NCBI RefSeq assembly: GCF_013214175.1
Contig: NZ_JABSPA010000003.1
Location: forward strand, 597,518-661,517
DNA from: Colwellia sp.
GTDB lineage: Bacteria > Pseudomonadota > Gammaproteobacteria > Enterobacterales > Alteromonadaceae
Direction of reading: 5' to 3'
DNA: 64,000 nt
Below, one piece after another: positions 8,881 to 18,435 of this stretch (positions are counted from its first letter, which is position 1; every line of letters begins with the position of its first letter). The notes beneath the pieces were generated by a model. That model had not been told where the DNA came from and ran no database searches. It saw only the letters and a list, made by a program, of their open reading frames with translations. The position numbers and the translations under genes were made by a program.

Positions 8881-10239
8881 ATGTTTGATTTTTTGTGGAA
8901 CCTAGCATCATTTGTTGTCGCGTTGGGCATCTTAGTGACAGTGCACGAATATGGTCATTTTTGGGTAGCTAGAAAAAACGGCGTTAAAGTTGAGTGTTTT
9001 TCTGTTGGCTTTGGCCGGGCAATCTGGCGCAAAACAGCTAAAGATGGCACTGAATATGTTTTGGCCATGATACCACTTGGTGGTTATGTCAAAATGCTCG
9101 ATGAACGTGTTGATGATGTTCAGCCTGAAGATAAAGATAAAACTTTCAATAGCAAAAACGTCTATCAACGCATAGCCATTGTCGCGGCAGGGCCCTTAGC
9201 TAACTTTATCTTTGCTTTATTTGCTTTCTACCTTATGTTCTTAATTGGCGTGCCCGGGGTAAAACCTGTGATTGGTGATATAGCGCCAAGCTCAATTGCT
9301 GGTAAAGCTAAACTAAGCAATAACAGCGAAATTGTTAGTGTTGCCGGTAATATTACTCGAGATTGGCAGGAAGTTAATCTGGCGCTTATTGGAGAAATTG
9401 GCAATGACAAAATCACCATAAAAACCAAACAAGCAGATAGCCAATATATTTCTAGCTTTATTTTAGATACCCGAAACTGGCAGTTTTCACCGGATAAAAC
9501 CTCAGCGCTTACCAGTTTAGGTATTACCCCTTTTCGGCCTAATGTGCATAATGAATTGTCCGCGGTAGCAGAAGACAGTCCGGCAGCATTAGCAGGGTTA
9601 TTAGTGGGTGATACGCTTATTTCAGTGGCTAATGTTAAGACGAGTGACTGGCAAAGTTTCGCTAAGGAAATAAAACAATTTCCGGGAGAAGAAGTCTTAA
9701 TTACCGTCAAAAGAAATGGTGAGCTACTGACCTTAGCTGTGACGCCAAAAAGTGTCGAGCAAGCGGGGAAAGTTGTTGGCTATATAGGCGTAGCTCCTAA
9801 AGTAGATGCCTGGCCTGAGTCACTATTAATTGAATTAAGGTATGGCCCTATTGAGGCGATAAAGGAAAGTGCACAACGAACTTGGAATTTAACCACCTTA
9901 ACATTTAGCATGATAGGTAAGTTAATCACCGGTGATGTATCAGTTAAGAATTTAAGTGGTCCCATTGGTATTGCTCAAGGAGCAGGTAGCAGTGCTAGTC
10001 ATGGTTTTGTTTATTTTCTAGGCTTTTTAGCGCTAATTAGTATTAATTTAGGAATAATTAACCTTTTACCACTACCAGTACTTGATGGCGGACACTTACT
10101 CTATTATGTTATAGAGCTTTTTACCGGGAAAGAAGTGCCTGAGAAGATTCAAGAAGCTGGATTTAAATTCGGTGCCTTAGCGTTATTGATGTTAATGGCC
10201 ATTGGTTTATTCAATGATTTCAGTCGGGTGCTAGGTTAA
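8881..10239 (+). CDS. rseP: Site-2 intramembrane protease RseP
   Basis: Inner-membrane zinc protease that makes the second cut in anti-sigma factor RseA, releasing sigma-E. The HEYGH zinc motif is at residues 22-26 in the first membrane segment. Tandem PDZ domains fill roughly residues 115-310. The third zinc ligand is D402 in LPVLDGGHLL. The 452-residue length is normal. The gene sits directly before bamA, whose assembly failures it senses. Its last 13 codons (AIGLFNDFSRVLG) have been tandemly copied downstream. Confidence 0.97.
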   Translation: MFDFLWNLASFVVALGILVTVHEYGHFWVARKNGVKVECFSVGFGRAIWRKTAKDGTEYVLAMIPLGGYVKMLDERVDDVQPEDKDKTFNSKNVYQRIAIVAAGPLANFIFALFAFYLMFLIGVPGVKPVIGDIAPSSIAGKAKLSNNSEIVSVAGNITRDWQEVNLALIGEIGNDKITIKTKQADSQYISSFILDTRNWQFSPDKTSALTSLGITPFRPNVHNELSAVAEDSPAALAGLLVGDTLISVANVKTSDWQSFAKEIKQFPGEEVLITVKRNGELLTLAVTPKSVEQAGKVVGYIGVAPKVDAWPESLLIELRYGPIEAIKESAQRTWNLTTLTFSMIGKLITGDVSVKNLSGPIGIAQGAGSSASHGFVYFLGFLALISINLGIINLLPLPVLDGGHLLYYVIELFTGKEVPEKIQEAGFKFGALALLMLMAIGLFNDFSRVLG

Positions 10240-10440
10240 CTAAGCAGACTGTGAATTTGGCGCCTAAGCGTTATTGATGACTATTTGTTATTAAAAAGTG
10301 CTATTGGCTTATTCAATGATTTCAGCCGGGTGCTAGGTTAACTAAGTAGACTGTGAATTTGGCGCCTAAGCGTTATTGATGACTATTTGTTATTAAAAAG
10401 TGCCATTGGCTTATTCGATGATTTTAGTCGGGTTTTAGGG
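10201..10440 (+). repeat. 102-bp tandem duplication of the rseP 3' end
   Basis: Three successive units start at 10201 (inside rseP), 10303 and 10405, with an exact 102-base period; the third is cut after about 36 bases. Each unit repeats the codons for IGLFNDFSRVLG and a stop in the same frame (copy 3 reads IGLFDDFSRVLG). The first two also share the spacer through GTTATTAAAAAGTGC. Most differences among the tail codons are silent (FNDFSRVLG intact in copy 2). No start codon drives the extra tails. Confidence 0.93.
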
Positions 10441-10448
10441 TAACGTAA

Positions 10449-10610
10449 GCAAGAGCAACACTTATTCCTGCTAGCTGTGATATTGTTACCGCCTTTACAG
10501 GGAAAGTTGAGGGCAATACGGGAGAAGGTTTAATAGACCAACTTCAAGATATGTGTCTTAGAGAATATGCAAAGATGGATTGTTTATTTACGATTTTAGT
10601 TGAGAGTTAG
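10449..10610 (+). pseudogene. Unidentified open stretch, possible gene remnant
   Basis: A stop-bounded frame of 53 codons between the rseP tail repeats and bamA, with coding-like codon choice (it contains ASCDIVTAFTGKVEGNTGEG and LREYAKMDCLFTILVES). No ATG, GTG or TTG opens the frame early and no ribosome-binding site is visible. I do not recognise the peptide. It may be the 3' remnant of a lost gene, or chance. The remainder of the 10240-10678 gap is the rseP repeat and the bamA leader. Confidence 0.3.
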
Positions 10611-10678
10611 CGCAATAGTAATGTTTTGAGTGTGTAGCTAATAGTTTTTATAAAAAGAAGTAACGAAGTTTATAATTT

Positions 10679-13219
10679 ATGATCATGAAAAAAATTGCCT
10701 TTGCCCTCCTGTTAGGTGCACTAGGAACATCGACACAAAATGCTCAAGCCGGAACCGGATTTCAAGTTAAAGATATTGACGTTAAAGGTCTGCAGCATGA
10801 CGCCCTAAGTACATCGGCACCAAGCGCCCAAGCTGCACTAAGCTTTCAAGTTGAAGATATCGAAGTTAAGGGCTTGCAGCGAGTTGCTTTAGGTGCTGCA
10901 TTAACTCATATTCCTTTTAATGTTGGTGATAATCTTAATGAATTTAGAATATCACAATCAATTAAGTCACTTTATCAGTCGGGTCACTTTAATGATATCC
11001 GTGTTTACCGTGATGGCAACCGCTTGGTCTATCGGGTAAAAGAGCGAGAAACTATCAGTGATATAATCTTTGACGGTAATAGCGACCTTAAAGATGAGCA
11101 GTTAACCGAAAGCCTTGATGGTAGTAATATTCGTGTTGGTGAAACCCTTGACCGTACTGTCATTTCAGGCATCGAAATGGGCTTAGAAAACTTTTACCAC
11201 AGTGTCGGTAAATATAATGCCAAAGTTACCGCTAAAATCACCCACTTACCGAGAAATCGAGTTAACTTAGAATTTACTTTTGTTGAAGGCGACTCCGCTT
11301 CCATTAAGCAAATTAACATTGTCGGTAATGAAGTTTTTTCTGATGCAGAAATATTAGATAAAATAGAGTTGACCTTTGATTCGCCATGGTGGAACTTTAT
11401 GGCGCAAGATAGGTACCAGAAACAAGCGCTGCAAGGAGATATGGAAACAATTAATAGCTATTATCTTAACCGCGGCTATTTACGTTTTAAAGTAGATTCC
11501 ACTCAAGTATCAATGACCCCAGATAAAAAGGCGGTTTATATCGCGCTAAATGTCAGCGAAGGGCAGACTTATACTATTAGTGAAGTTGACTTTATTGGTG
11601 ATATGGCTGGTTTTGAAAATACTATCCGTGCCATAAACCCTCTGCAAGCAGATGAATTGTATAATGGCGCAGAAGTCACTTACACCGAAGAGGTTATTAG
11701 TAAGTTCTTAGGACGTTACGGTTATGCTTACCCTAAAGTAAGAACCATTCCTGAGGTTGATGATGAAACTCATACCGTTAAATTATCTATATCCATTGAC
11801 CCAGGTAAACGTGTTTATGTTAATCGTATTAACTTTACCGGCAACCATGTAACTGCTGATAATGTTTTGCGCCGTGAAATGCGTCAAATGGAAGGGGCTT
11901 GGTTATCTAATGGCGTGGTAGAGTCATCAAAATCTTGGTTGATGCGTCTGCCTTACATGGAAACTGTTGAGTTTGAAACTAAACAAATTCAAGGCGAAGA
12001 CGACTTAGTTGATATTGACTTTACCGTAAAAGAGCAACCATCAGGGTCTTTTAATGCGGGTATTGGTTATGGTTCAGAAACCAAATTAAGCTTAAACGCT
12101 GGCGTTCAGCAAAATAACTTCTTAGGTACGGGTAACCAGCTTGGTTTTAATGTTGCCAAAAATTATTATCAACAAAGTGCCACCATTTCTTATACCGACC
12201 CGTATTTTACTGTCGATGCCATTTCTCTTGGCGGACAAGTTTACTATAGCGAATACGATGCCGGTAATGCCAATATGGTTGATTATAAAAATAAAACCTT
12301 TGGCGCGGGTCTAAATTGGGGCTTCCCAGTTAATGAATACTTACGATTAAACTTTGGTGTCGGTTGGAAGTTTAACCAAATATCACAATTGCAAGCCTAT
12401 GATCAAATTCAAGACTTCTATGATATTTATGCTGATCCTAATGATCCCGATGGTCAGTTAACTTTTAGAACATTAGATTTAAATGCTGGTTTATCTCGTA
12501 GCACTTTAAACCGTGGTACCTTCCCAACGGCAGGTTCATCACAAAGATTGAATGCAAAAATGACCTCACCAAAGTCTGATTTACAGTATTTCAAACTAAA
12601 TTATGATGCCAAGTTTTATTTCCCATTAACCCGTAATCAAAAATGGTCGGTGTTAACTCGCATCCAGTTAGGCTACGCTAACGGCTATGGGGAAGTTGAT
12701 GGTAACGATCAACTGCTACCTTTTTGGGAGAACTTTAGTGCTGGTGGTGCAGATACCTTACGTGGTTTCGAAAACAATACCATTGGTCCACGAGCAATAT
12801 ATCGTACGCCACAATCAATTCCAGGTGGCTGTTGTTTAGGTCCAGATAATGACTCTATTTATGTTAGCCCAAGCTCTGTTGGTGGTAATGCCATGGCAAT
12901 TGCGGGTATAGAGTTGATAGTGCCAACACCATTTTTAGATGAAAGTTATGGCAATAGTGTCCGTACTAGTATTTTTTGGGATGCAGGTAGTGTTTGGGAT
13001 ACCGAGTTTAATGTCGCAGATTACGAAGATCTAGCACAGAATGAACAAGATAAGATTGTTGATTTTTCTGATCCATCACGTTTTCGTAGTTCAGCGGGTA
13101 TTTCTATCCAATGGCTTTCGCCCATGGGACCAATGATATTTAGCTTTGCTAAATCCGTTAGGGAAGAAGAAGGTGACGATACTTCATTCTTTAGCTTTAA
13201 TATTGGTAAAACGTTCTAA
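10679..13219 (+). CDS. bamA: Outer membrane protein assembly factor BamA
   Basis: Essential Omp85 insertase of the BAM complex. The 846-residue precursor has a signal peptide (cleavage likely after AQA, residue 24), five POTRA domains (roughly residues 55-450) and a 16-strand barrel ending in phenylalanine (FNIGKTF). The barrel contains the conserved LRGF loop (ADTLRGFENN). Unusually, residues 17-44 are repeated at 45-72, so the mature N-terminus carries an extra copy of the FQVKDIDVKGLQ strand before POTRA1. Start is ATG 10679 (an ATG two codons later is possible); the ribosome-binding site is weak. It precedes skp, its chaperone partner. Confidence 0.97.
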   Translation: MIMKKIAFALLLGALGTSTQNAQAGTGFQVKDIDVKGLQHDALSTSAPSAQAALSFQVEDIEVKGLQRVALGAALTHIPFNVGDNLNEFRISQSIKSLYQSGHFNDIRVYRDGNRLVYRVKERETISDIIFDGNSDLKDEQLTESLDGSNIRVGETLDRTVISGIEMGLENFYHSVGKYNAKVTAKITHLPRNRVNLEFTFVEGDSASIKQINIVGNEVFSDAEILDKIELTFDSPWWNFMAQDRYQKQALQGDMETINSYYLNRGYLRFKVDSTQVSMTPDKKAVYIALNVSEGQTYTISEVDFIGDMAGFENTIRAINPLQADELYNGAEVTYTEEVISKFLGRYGYAYPKVRTIPEVDDETHTVKLSISIDPGKRVYVNRINFTGNHVTADNVLRREMRQMEGAWLSNGVVESSKSWLMRLPYMETVEFETKQIQGEDDLVDIDFTVKEQPSGSFNAGIGYGSETKLSLNAGVQQNNFLGTGNQLGFNVAKNYYQQSATISYTDPYFTVDAISLGGQVYYSEYDAGNANMVDYKNKTFGAGLNWGFPVNEYLRLNFGVGWKFNQISQLQAYDQIQDFYDIYADPNDPDGQLTFRTLDLNAGLSRSTLNRGTFPTAGSSQRLNAKMTSPKSDLQYFKLNYDAKFYFPLTRNQKWSVLTRIQLGYANGYGEVDGNDQLLPFWENFSAGGADTLRGFENNTIGPRAIYRTPQSIPGGCCLGPDNDSIYVSPSSVGGNAMAIAGIELIVPTPFLDESYGNSVRTSIFWDAGSVWDTEFNVADYEDLAQNEQDKIVDFSDPSRFRSSAGISIQWLSPMGPMIFSFAKSVREEEGDDTSFFSFNIGKTF
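10727..10894 (+). repeat. 84-bp in-frame tandem duplication inside bamA
   Basis: Units 10727-10810 and 10811-10894 encode 28 residues each, with matching landmarks TS..Q/SAQA, FQVxDIxVKGLQ and AL. The copies have diverged noticeably, so the event is not recent. The duplicated part spans the signal-cleavage region and the first strand of POTRA1. Confidence 0.9.
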
Positions 13220-13336
13220 ATCACTTTAAACAATAGATTTTAGTTACGTTAAATGAATTAATCTTGCTATATTATCCGACTGGAAAATTGTCATTGTTAA
13301 TGGCAAGAAACAAATAATAAATAAAGGGGAACAACG

Positions 13337-13855
13337 TTGAATAAAGTTATAAAAACCATGGTTATGGGCGTAGCTGCGTCAGGTATGTTATTAGCAAGTT
13401 CAGCAATGGCTGCTGATCAAAAGATTGCCGTAGTAAATTTTCAAGAAATTATGGGTAAAATTCCACAAACAGCGGCTTTAATGCAAAGTTTAGAAGCCGA
13501 GTTTAAAGATGAAAAATCTATCATCACTCAACTTGAAAAAGATATTAAATATTATCAAGAAAAACTTAAACGTGATGGCTCATTAATGAGTGTTAAAGAA
13601 AAAGAAGAATTGGATACTAAAATCAAGTCTTTATTTCAAGAGTACCAAGTAAAAGGCAAAGCACTACAGCAAAAAGCGACTCAACGTCAAAACCAAGAGA
13701 CTAATAAAATCATCGCTTTAGTTCGTCAAGCTGTTGATAATATTGCGGCGAAACAAGATTATGATCTAGTACTTTCTCAACAAGCGGTAGTTTACTCTAA
13801 ACCGGGTGCTAGCATTACTGATCTTGTGGTAGAGCATGTAAGTAAGCTTAAGTAA
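13337..13855 (+). CDS. skp: Periplasmic chaperone Skp/OmpH
   Basis: Trimeric holdase that carries unfolded outer-membrane proteins to BamA. The 172-residue precursor has a signal peptide (cleavage after SAMA, near residue 25) and a long lysine- and glutamate-rich coiled coil (about residues 45-130). Start is TTG at 13337, supported by AAGGGGA eight bases upstream. It sits between bamA and lpxD, the standard order. Confidence 0.95.
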   Translation: MNKVIKTMVMGVAASGMLLASSAMAADQKIAVVNFQEIMGKIPQTAALMQSLEAEFKDEKSIITQLEKDIKYYQEKLKRDGSLMSVKEKEELDTKIKSLFQEYQVKGKALQQKATQRQNQETNKIIALVRQAVDNIAAKQDYDLVLSQQAVVYSKPGASITDLVVEHVSKLK

Positions 13856-13927
13856 ATTTTAATAGGCTGTTAACACTCATTATTAATACGACTGATTGTC
13901 TTAATAATTGTAATAAAAGGCAATGAT

Positions 13928-14977
13928 ATGACTTACACCTTAGCTGAAATAGCTATCAAGCTAGATGCTAAACTGGTAGTGCCAGCAGAGCTAGATGACG
14001 CCAAAGCGGCTTCAGCTCAAATAAATGGCTTAGCAACGCTAGCAAATGCAGCTAGCGGGCAGGTGGCTTTTTTATCTAATAGCAAATACCAGCAACAACT
14101 TAGTTCAACCAAGGCGAGCGCAGTAATTGTTACTGCCGATGCTGTTGAGTCTTGTCCTGTCAGTGCCCTAGTGATGGCTAACCCTTATATGGGTTATGCC
14201 ATTCTTGCTAATTTACTTAACAGCACGCCAAAAGTTGCTTGTGGTATCCATGCAAGTGCCGTTATTGCTGATGATGTTGTTATCGGTAAAAATGTCAGTG
14301 TTGGTGCTAATGCCGTGATTGAATCTGGCGCTCAATTAGCTGATGACGTCAGCATTGGTGCTGGCTGCTTTATTGGTCAAGGAGTGAAAATTGGCGAAGC
14401 GACTACGCTTTGGGCAAATATTACTGTTTACCATCAAGTTCAAATTGGTCACCATTGTTTAATTCAGGCTAATACCGTTATTGGCTCTGATGGATTTGGT
14501 TATGCGCCAGTGAAAGGCCCATACAAATGGCATAAAATCCCCCAGTTGGGTAGTGTAATTATTGGTAATCACGTCGAAATTGGTGCCAGTACTACCATTG
14601 ACCGTGGTGCATTGGACAATACCGAAATACGCGATGGGGTGATTTTAGATAATCAAATACAAATTGCCCATAACGTTATCATTGGTGAAAACACCGCGAT
14701 GGCGGCTTGTAGTGTCATTGCCGGTAGTACAGTAATGGGTAAGAATTGTACCATTGCTGGTTTGGTTGGCGTAAATGGCCATATCAATATTGCTGATAAT
14801 TGTGTTTTTACCGGTATGGCTATGGTAACCAAAGATATCCCTCACGCAGGTGTTTATTCTTCTGGTATGCCAGTAGCGCCAAATAAAGAATGGAATAAAA
14901 CCAATGCTAGGGTTCGGCGACTAGATAGCTTATCTAAACGAGTGAAAGAGTTAGAAAAATTACTCGCGAATAACTAG
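13928..14977 (+). CDS. lpxD: UDP-3-O-acyl-glucosamine N-acyltransferase
   Basis: Third step of lipid A synthesis: transfers a hydroxyacyl chain from ACP to the amino group of UDP-3-O-acyl-glucosamine. An N-terminal uridine-binding domain (about 1-100) is followed by a left-handed beta-helix of hexapeptide repeats. The catalytic histidine is in NQIQIAHNVIIG, and GSDGFGYAP is family-specific. It has 349 residues and ends with a short helical tail (RRLDSLSKRVKELEKLL). Confidence 0.97.
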   Translation: MTYTLAEIAIKLDAKLVVPAELDDAKAASAQINGLATLANAASGQVAFLSNSKYQQQLSSTKASAVIVTADAVESCPVSALVMANPYMGYAILANLLNSTPKVACGIHASAVIADDVVIGKNVSVGANAVIESGAQLADDVSIGAGCFIGQGVKIGEATTLWANITVYHQVQIGHHCLIQANTVIGSDGFGYAPVKGPYKWHKIPQLGSVIIGNHVEIGASTTIDRGALDNTEIRDGVILDNQIQIAHNVIIGENTAMAACSVIAGSTVMGKNCTIAGLVGVNGHINIADNCVFTGMAMVTKDIPHAGVYSSGMPVAPNKEWNKTNARVRRLDSLSKRVKELEKLLANN

Positions 14978-15054
14978 CTATTACCCCCGCCAATGCGTAA
15001 AATACGGCAAAGTCTCTTCCATCACTCAAGATGATGCGGACGTATATATAGTAA

Positions 15055-15081
15055 GCGATTAGTTCTCTATTAACTAATCGC
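15055..15081. repeat. Stem-loop between lpxD and fabZ
   Basis: Perfect 10-bp stem (GCGATTAGTT/AACTAATCGC) with a 7-base loop, just before the fabZ ribosome-binding site and without a T-run. It may be an mRNA processing or stability element. Confidence 0.55.
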
Positions 15082-15104
15082 GCTAGCCAACAAGGAATAT
15101 TCAT

Positions 15105-15557
15105 TTGGAAACTGTAAAAAAACCAATCGATCTTAACGAAATAAAAACATTGATACCGCACAGATACCCAATGTTATTAGTTGATAAAGTTATAGATCAT
15201 GAACCAGGGAAAACATTACATGCTATTAAAAATGTAACGATAAACGAACCTGTTTTTACTGGCCATTTTCCTGAGTTAGCAATATTCCCTGGTGTTTTAA
15301 TTTTAGAAGCCTTAGCACAGGCAACGGGTATACTAGGCTTTAAAAGTACCGAAGGTCGTGAAGATAATGAAATGTACCTCTTTGCCTCAATAGACAAAGC
15401 TAGGTTTAAAAAACCGGTATTACCCGGTGATACCATGCATTTACATGTTGAACTGCTTAAAGAACGTCGAGGCATGTGGAAGTTTTATGGTGAGGCAAGA
15501 GTTGATGGCAAGGTAGTTTGTAGTGCCAATCTTATGTGTGCACGTCGCGCCTTATAA
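15105..15557 (+). CDS. fabZ: 3-hydroxyacyl-ACP dehydratase FabZ
   Basis: Dehydrates beta-hydroxyacyl-ACP in fatty-acid elongation; competes with LpxA for hydroxyacyl-ACP. A 150-residue hot-dog-fold enzyme with [12 protein letters not shown], the catalytic histidine in [12 protein letters not shown] and catalytic glutamate in LILEALAQA. Start is TTG at 15105 with AAGGAA ten bases upstream. It lies between lpxD and lpxA as usual. Confidence 0.97.
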   Translation: METVKKPIDLNEIKTLIPHRYPMLLVDKVIDHEPGKTLHAIKNVTINEPVFTGHFPELAIFPGVLILEALAQATGILGFKSTEGREDNEMYLFASIDKARFKKPVLPGDTMHLHVELLKERRGMWKFYGEARVDGKVVCSANLMCARRAL

Positions 15558-15605
15558 CTTTTATTTAATAACAAACGCTCACTTATCCAGTAGAAGATTA
15601 AACAT

Positions 15606-16376
15606 ATGATTCATCCCCAAGCTATTATTGAGCCAGGCGCAGTGATTGGCGAAAATGTTTCCGTAGGTCCATGGACCTATATCGCCAGTAATGTTGTTAT
15701 TGGTGATAACTGTGAAATTAGCTCACATGTGGTTATTAATGGCCCAACACGGTTAGGTAAAGGTAACCGTATTTTTCAATTCGCCAGTATTGGTGAAGAC
15801 TGTCAGGATCTTAAGTACGCAGGTGAACCAACAGAGTTAGTTATTGGTGACAATAATACCTTTCGTGAGTCCTGTACTATTCACCGTGGCACTATTCAAG
15901 ATAATAGTATTACTAAAATAGGCAGTAATAATTTATTTATGGCTTATACCCATGTTGCCCACGATTGTATAGTTGGCAGCCATTGTATTTTTGCTAATAA
16001 TGCTTCTATTGCTGGTCATGTTCACGTTGGTGATCATGCCATTATTGGTGGCATGGTAGGAGTACATCAGTTCTGTCGTATTGGCGCCCATAGCTTTATA
16101 GCCGGTAATGCCTTAATACTTAAAGATGTGCCAGCCTATGTTATGGCGTCAGGGCAACCAGCAAAACCTTTTGGTTTAAATAGTGAAGGGCTAAAGCGTC
16201 GTGGCTTTAGTAAAGAAACTATCTTAACCATTAAACGTGCTTATAAGATCATGTACCGCCAAGGTTTTTCCGTTGATGAAGCATTAAAGCTAATCAGCGA
16301 AATGCCAGCACAATCCCCAGAATTACAATTGTTTTGTGATTCAATCAAAGAATCTAATCGCGGCATCATTCGTTAA
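15606..16376 (+). CDS. lpxA: UDP-N-acetylglucosamine acyltransferase
   Basis: First step of lipid A synthesis. The 256-residue trimeric left-handed beta-helix protein carries hexapeptide repeats through residue 190 and the catalytic histidine in [13 protein letters not shown]-terminal helical domain follows ([19 protein letters not shown]). The ATG at 15606 follows fabZ by 48 bp. The chain-length ruler cannot be judged by eye. Confidence 0.97.
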   Translation: MIHPQAIIEPGAVIGENVSVGPWTYIASNVVIGDNCEISSHVVINGPTRLGKGNRIFQFASIGEDCQDLKYAGEPTELVIGDNNTFRESCTIHRGTIQDNSITKIGSNNLFMAYTHVAHDCIVGSHCIFANNASIAGHVHVGDHAIIGGMVGVHQFCRIGAHSFIAGNALILKDVPAYVMASGQPAKPFGLNSEGLKRRGFSKETILTIKRAYKIMYRQGFSVDEALKLISEMPAQSPELQLFCDSIKESNRGIIR

Positions 16377-16380
16377 ACTT

Positions 16381-16508
16381 AGTACATTAAATTTGGTACA
16401 TTAAATTTAGTACGTTAAACCTAGTACGTTAACCATGTGTCGTTAATACCTGTACTTTGTACAGATACCGTTACTATAGGTACCGTTAATATAGGTACCG
16501 TTCACTTT
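16381..16508 (+). repeat. Degenerate 14-15 bp minisatellite between lpxA and lpxB
   Basis: About nine head-to-tail units fill almost the whole spacer. The clearest are AGTACATTAAATTT, GGTACATTAAATTT, AGTACGTTAAACCT and AGTACGTTAACCAT; later units become GGTACCGTTAATATA and GGTACCGTTCACTTT. All keep a GTAC..TTAA-like core. It replaces the short spacer normally found between these genes; the lpxB ribosome-binding site here is poor. Confidence 0.85.
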
Positions 16509-16525
16509 AAGTACCTTTAACGCCT

Positions 16526-17704
16526 ATGACTGCTCAGAATCAAAAAGCTCATCAACAACTTGTCTTTGCTATTGTTGTTGGTGAACATTCAGGTGATACC
16601 CTAGGCGCAGGCCTGATAACTTCATTACGTAAAACACACCCTAATGCTGAGTTTATTGGTATTGGCGGTCCAAAAATGCAAGCGCTTGGTTTTGAAAGTC
16701 TATTTGCTATGGATGAGTTGTCAGTGATGGGACTAGTAGAAGTACTTGGCCGTATCCGACGTTTACTGCATGTCCGTAAAACCTTAAGCAATTATTTTAC
16801 CAGCCATAAGCCAGACGTATTTATTGGCATTGATGCACCTGATTTTAATATTGGTCTAGAGTTGAAACTTAAAGCTCAGGGCATTAAAACAGTGCATTAT
16901 GTTAGCCCGTCTGTATGGGCTTGGCGTGAAAAGCGTATTTTTAAAATAGCCAAAGCAACTGACATGGTATTGGCTTTATTACCTTTTGAAAAAGCCTTCT
17001 ACGATAAACATAATGTACCTTGTACCTTTGTTGGTCACCCCCTTGCCGATGATATCCCCATGCATAGTGATAAAGCGGCGGCTAGGGCTCAGCTAGGCCT
17101 AGCGCAAGAGCAAAAAATATTAGCACTTATGCCCGGTAGTCGCGGTGGGGAATTATCTCGCTTACTTAGTGACTTTTTTGAAAGTGCCAAACAATTATAC
17201 GACCAAGATAGTGAATTACTTTTTATCGCACCTATGATCAGTGAACAACGCACTGAGCAATTCAATGCCCTTAAAGCTGAGCTTGCCCCAGACTTGCCTG
17301 TCACAGTTATCCTCAATCAAACCCAAGCGGTGATGGCAGCCAGTGATTGCTTATTAACAGCATCGGGTACAGTAACCTTAGAAGCCGCTTTGATCAAAAG
17401 GCCCATGGTGATTTGTTATAAGTTCAGCCCAGTAACATTTCTCTTAGCTCGCTGGTTGGTTAAATTGAAATGGTTCTCTCTGCCTAATTTATTAGCAAAT
17501 AAGTCTTTAGTACCGGAATTATTGCAAAAAGAAGTTTGCCCTGACAATATTGTGCCGTTAATCAAAGAGCGATTATATCAAGATCAAAGCCAGCTTAATG
17601 AGAGCTACCTTGCCATACACCAGCAACTAAAGTGTGATGCCAGTGTGCAAGCAGCCAAAGCAGTACTTGATGTTTTATCGACTAAGCCTTTAACTGATCA
17701 ATAA
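16526..17704 (+). CDS. lpxB: Lipid-A-disaccharide synthase
   Basis: Peripheral inner-membrane glycosyltransferase (family GT19) that joins UDP-2,3-diacylglucosamine and lipid X. It has 392 residues, with the N-terminal [12 protein letters not shown] motif (about 18-29), [22 protein letters not shown], and the nucleotide-binding [12 protein letters not shown]. The start is ATG 16526, which yields normal length, though no strong ribosome-binding site is visible in the repeat-filled spacer. Confidence 0.97.
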   Translation: MTAQNQKAHQQLVFAIVVGEHSGDTLGAGLITSLRKTHPNAEFIGIGGPKMQALGFESLFAMDELSVMGLVEVLGRIRRLLHVRKTLSNYFTSHKPDVFIGIDAPDFNIGLELKLKAQGIKTVHYVSPSVWAWREKRIFKIAKATDMVLALLPFEKAFYDKHNVPCTFVGHPLADDIPMHSDKAAARAQLGLAQEQKILALMPGSRGGELSRLLSDFFESAKQLYDQDSELLFIAPMISEQRTEQFNALKAELAPDLPVTVILNQTQAVMAASDCLLTASGTVTLEAALIKRPMVICYKFSPVTFLLARWLVKLKWFSLPNLLANKSLVPELLQKEVCPDNIVPLIKERLYQDQSQLNESYLAIHQQLKCDASVQAAKAVLDVLSTKPLTDQ

Positions 17705-17765
17705 TTTCAATCAATTTAAAATAATTCAATCAATAGTAATTAATAAATAATATAAGACTAAATTT

Positions 17766-18422
17766 ATGCCGAGCAAGCAAACTTTTCCAGATTTTGAGTA
17801 TCCCGTCGCCTATTGTATTGCTGGTGTTGACGAAGTTGGTCGTGGCCCATTAGTTGGTGATGTGGTTACTGCGGCAGTCATTCTAGACCCTGATAATCCG
17901 ATTGAAGGGTTAATGGACTCAAAAAAATTATCTGAAAAGAAACGCGCTTTACTTTCTATTGAAATAAAAGAAAAAGCTATTGCTTGGTCATTGGGACGGG
18001 CTAACCCGCAAGAAATAGATACCTTAAATATTTTGCACGCTACCATGCTTGCCATGCAACGCGCTGTGACTGGGCTTAGCGTAGAGCCTGATTTTGTCCT
18101 AGTTGATGGCAATCGCTGTCCAACTTTTTTAAGTTCAAGCCTAGATGAGCAAGCACAAAGTGCTAAAATAGCTAGCCAAGCTGTGGTAAAAGGTGATGCG
18201 CGCGTTGCCGAAATAAGTGCCGCTTCCATTATTGCTAAAGTCGCCCGTGATGGTGAAATGATCGCCCTAGATAAACTCCACCCTGAGTATGGTTTTGCCA
18301 AACACAAAGGTTATCCAACCAAGTTACATTTAGAAAAAATCATTGAGCATGGTGTACTTGATTGCTATCGACAAAGTTTTAAACCTGTCGCTAGGGTGCT
18401 AGGGACTTATCATGACAAATAG
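17766..18422 (+). CDS. rnhB: Ribonuclease HII
   Basis: Removes ribonucleotides from RNA-DNA hybrids and single ribonucleotides in DNA. The 218-residue protein has the catalytic start [14 protein letters not shown] (Asp and Glu ligands), then LVDGNRCP and the later aspartate in [12 protein letters not shown]. It stands between lpxB and dnaE as in E. coli; its stop lies 13 bases before the preferred dnaE start. Confidence 0.97.
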   Translation: MPSKQTFPDFEYPVAYCIAGVDEVGRGPLVGDVVTAAVILDPDNPIEGLMDSKKLSEKKRALLSIEIKEKAIAWSLGRANPQEIDTLNILHATMLAMQRAVTGLSVEPDFVLVDGNRCPTFLSSSLDEQAQSAKIASQAVVKGDARVAEISAASIIAKVARDGEMIALDKLHPEYGFAKHKGYPTKLHLEKIIEHGVLDCYRQSFKPVARVLGTYHDK

Positions 18423-18435
18423 CATGGGGGAAAGC

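Noticed and set aside
17810..18307. A 165-codon ORF antisense to rnhB
   Set aside because: A shadow of rnhB codon structure, serine/alanine-rich and without any motif.
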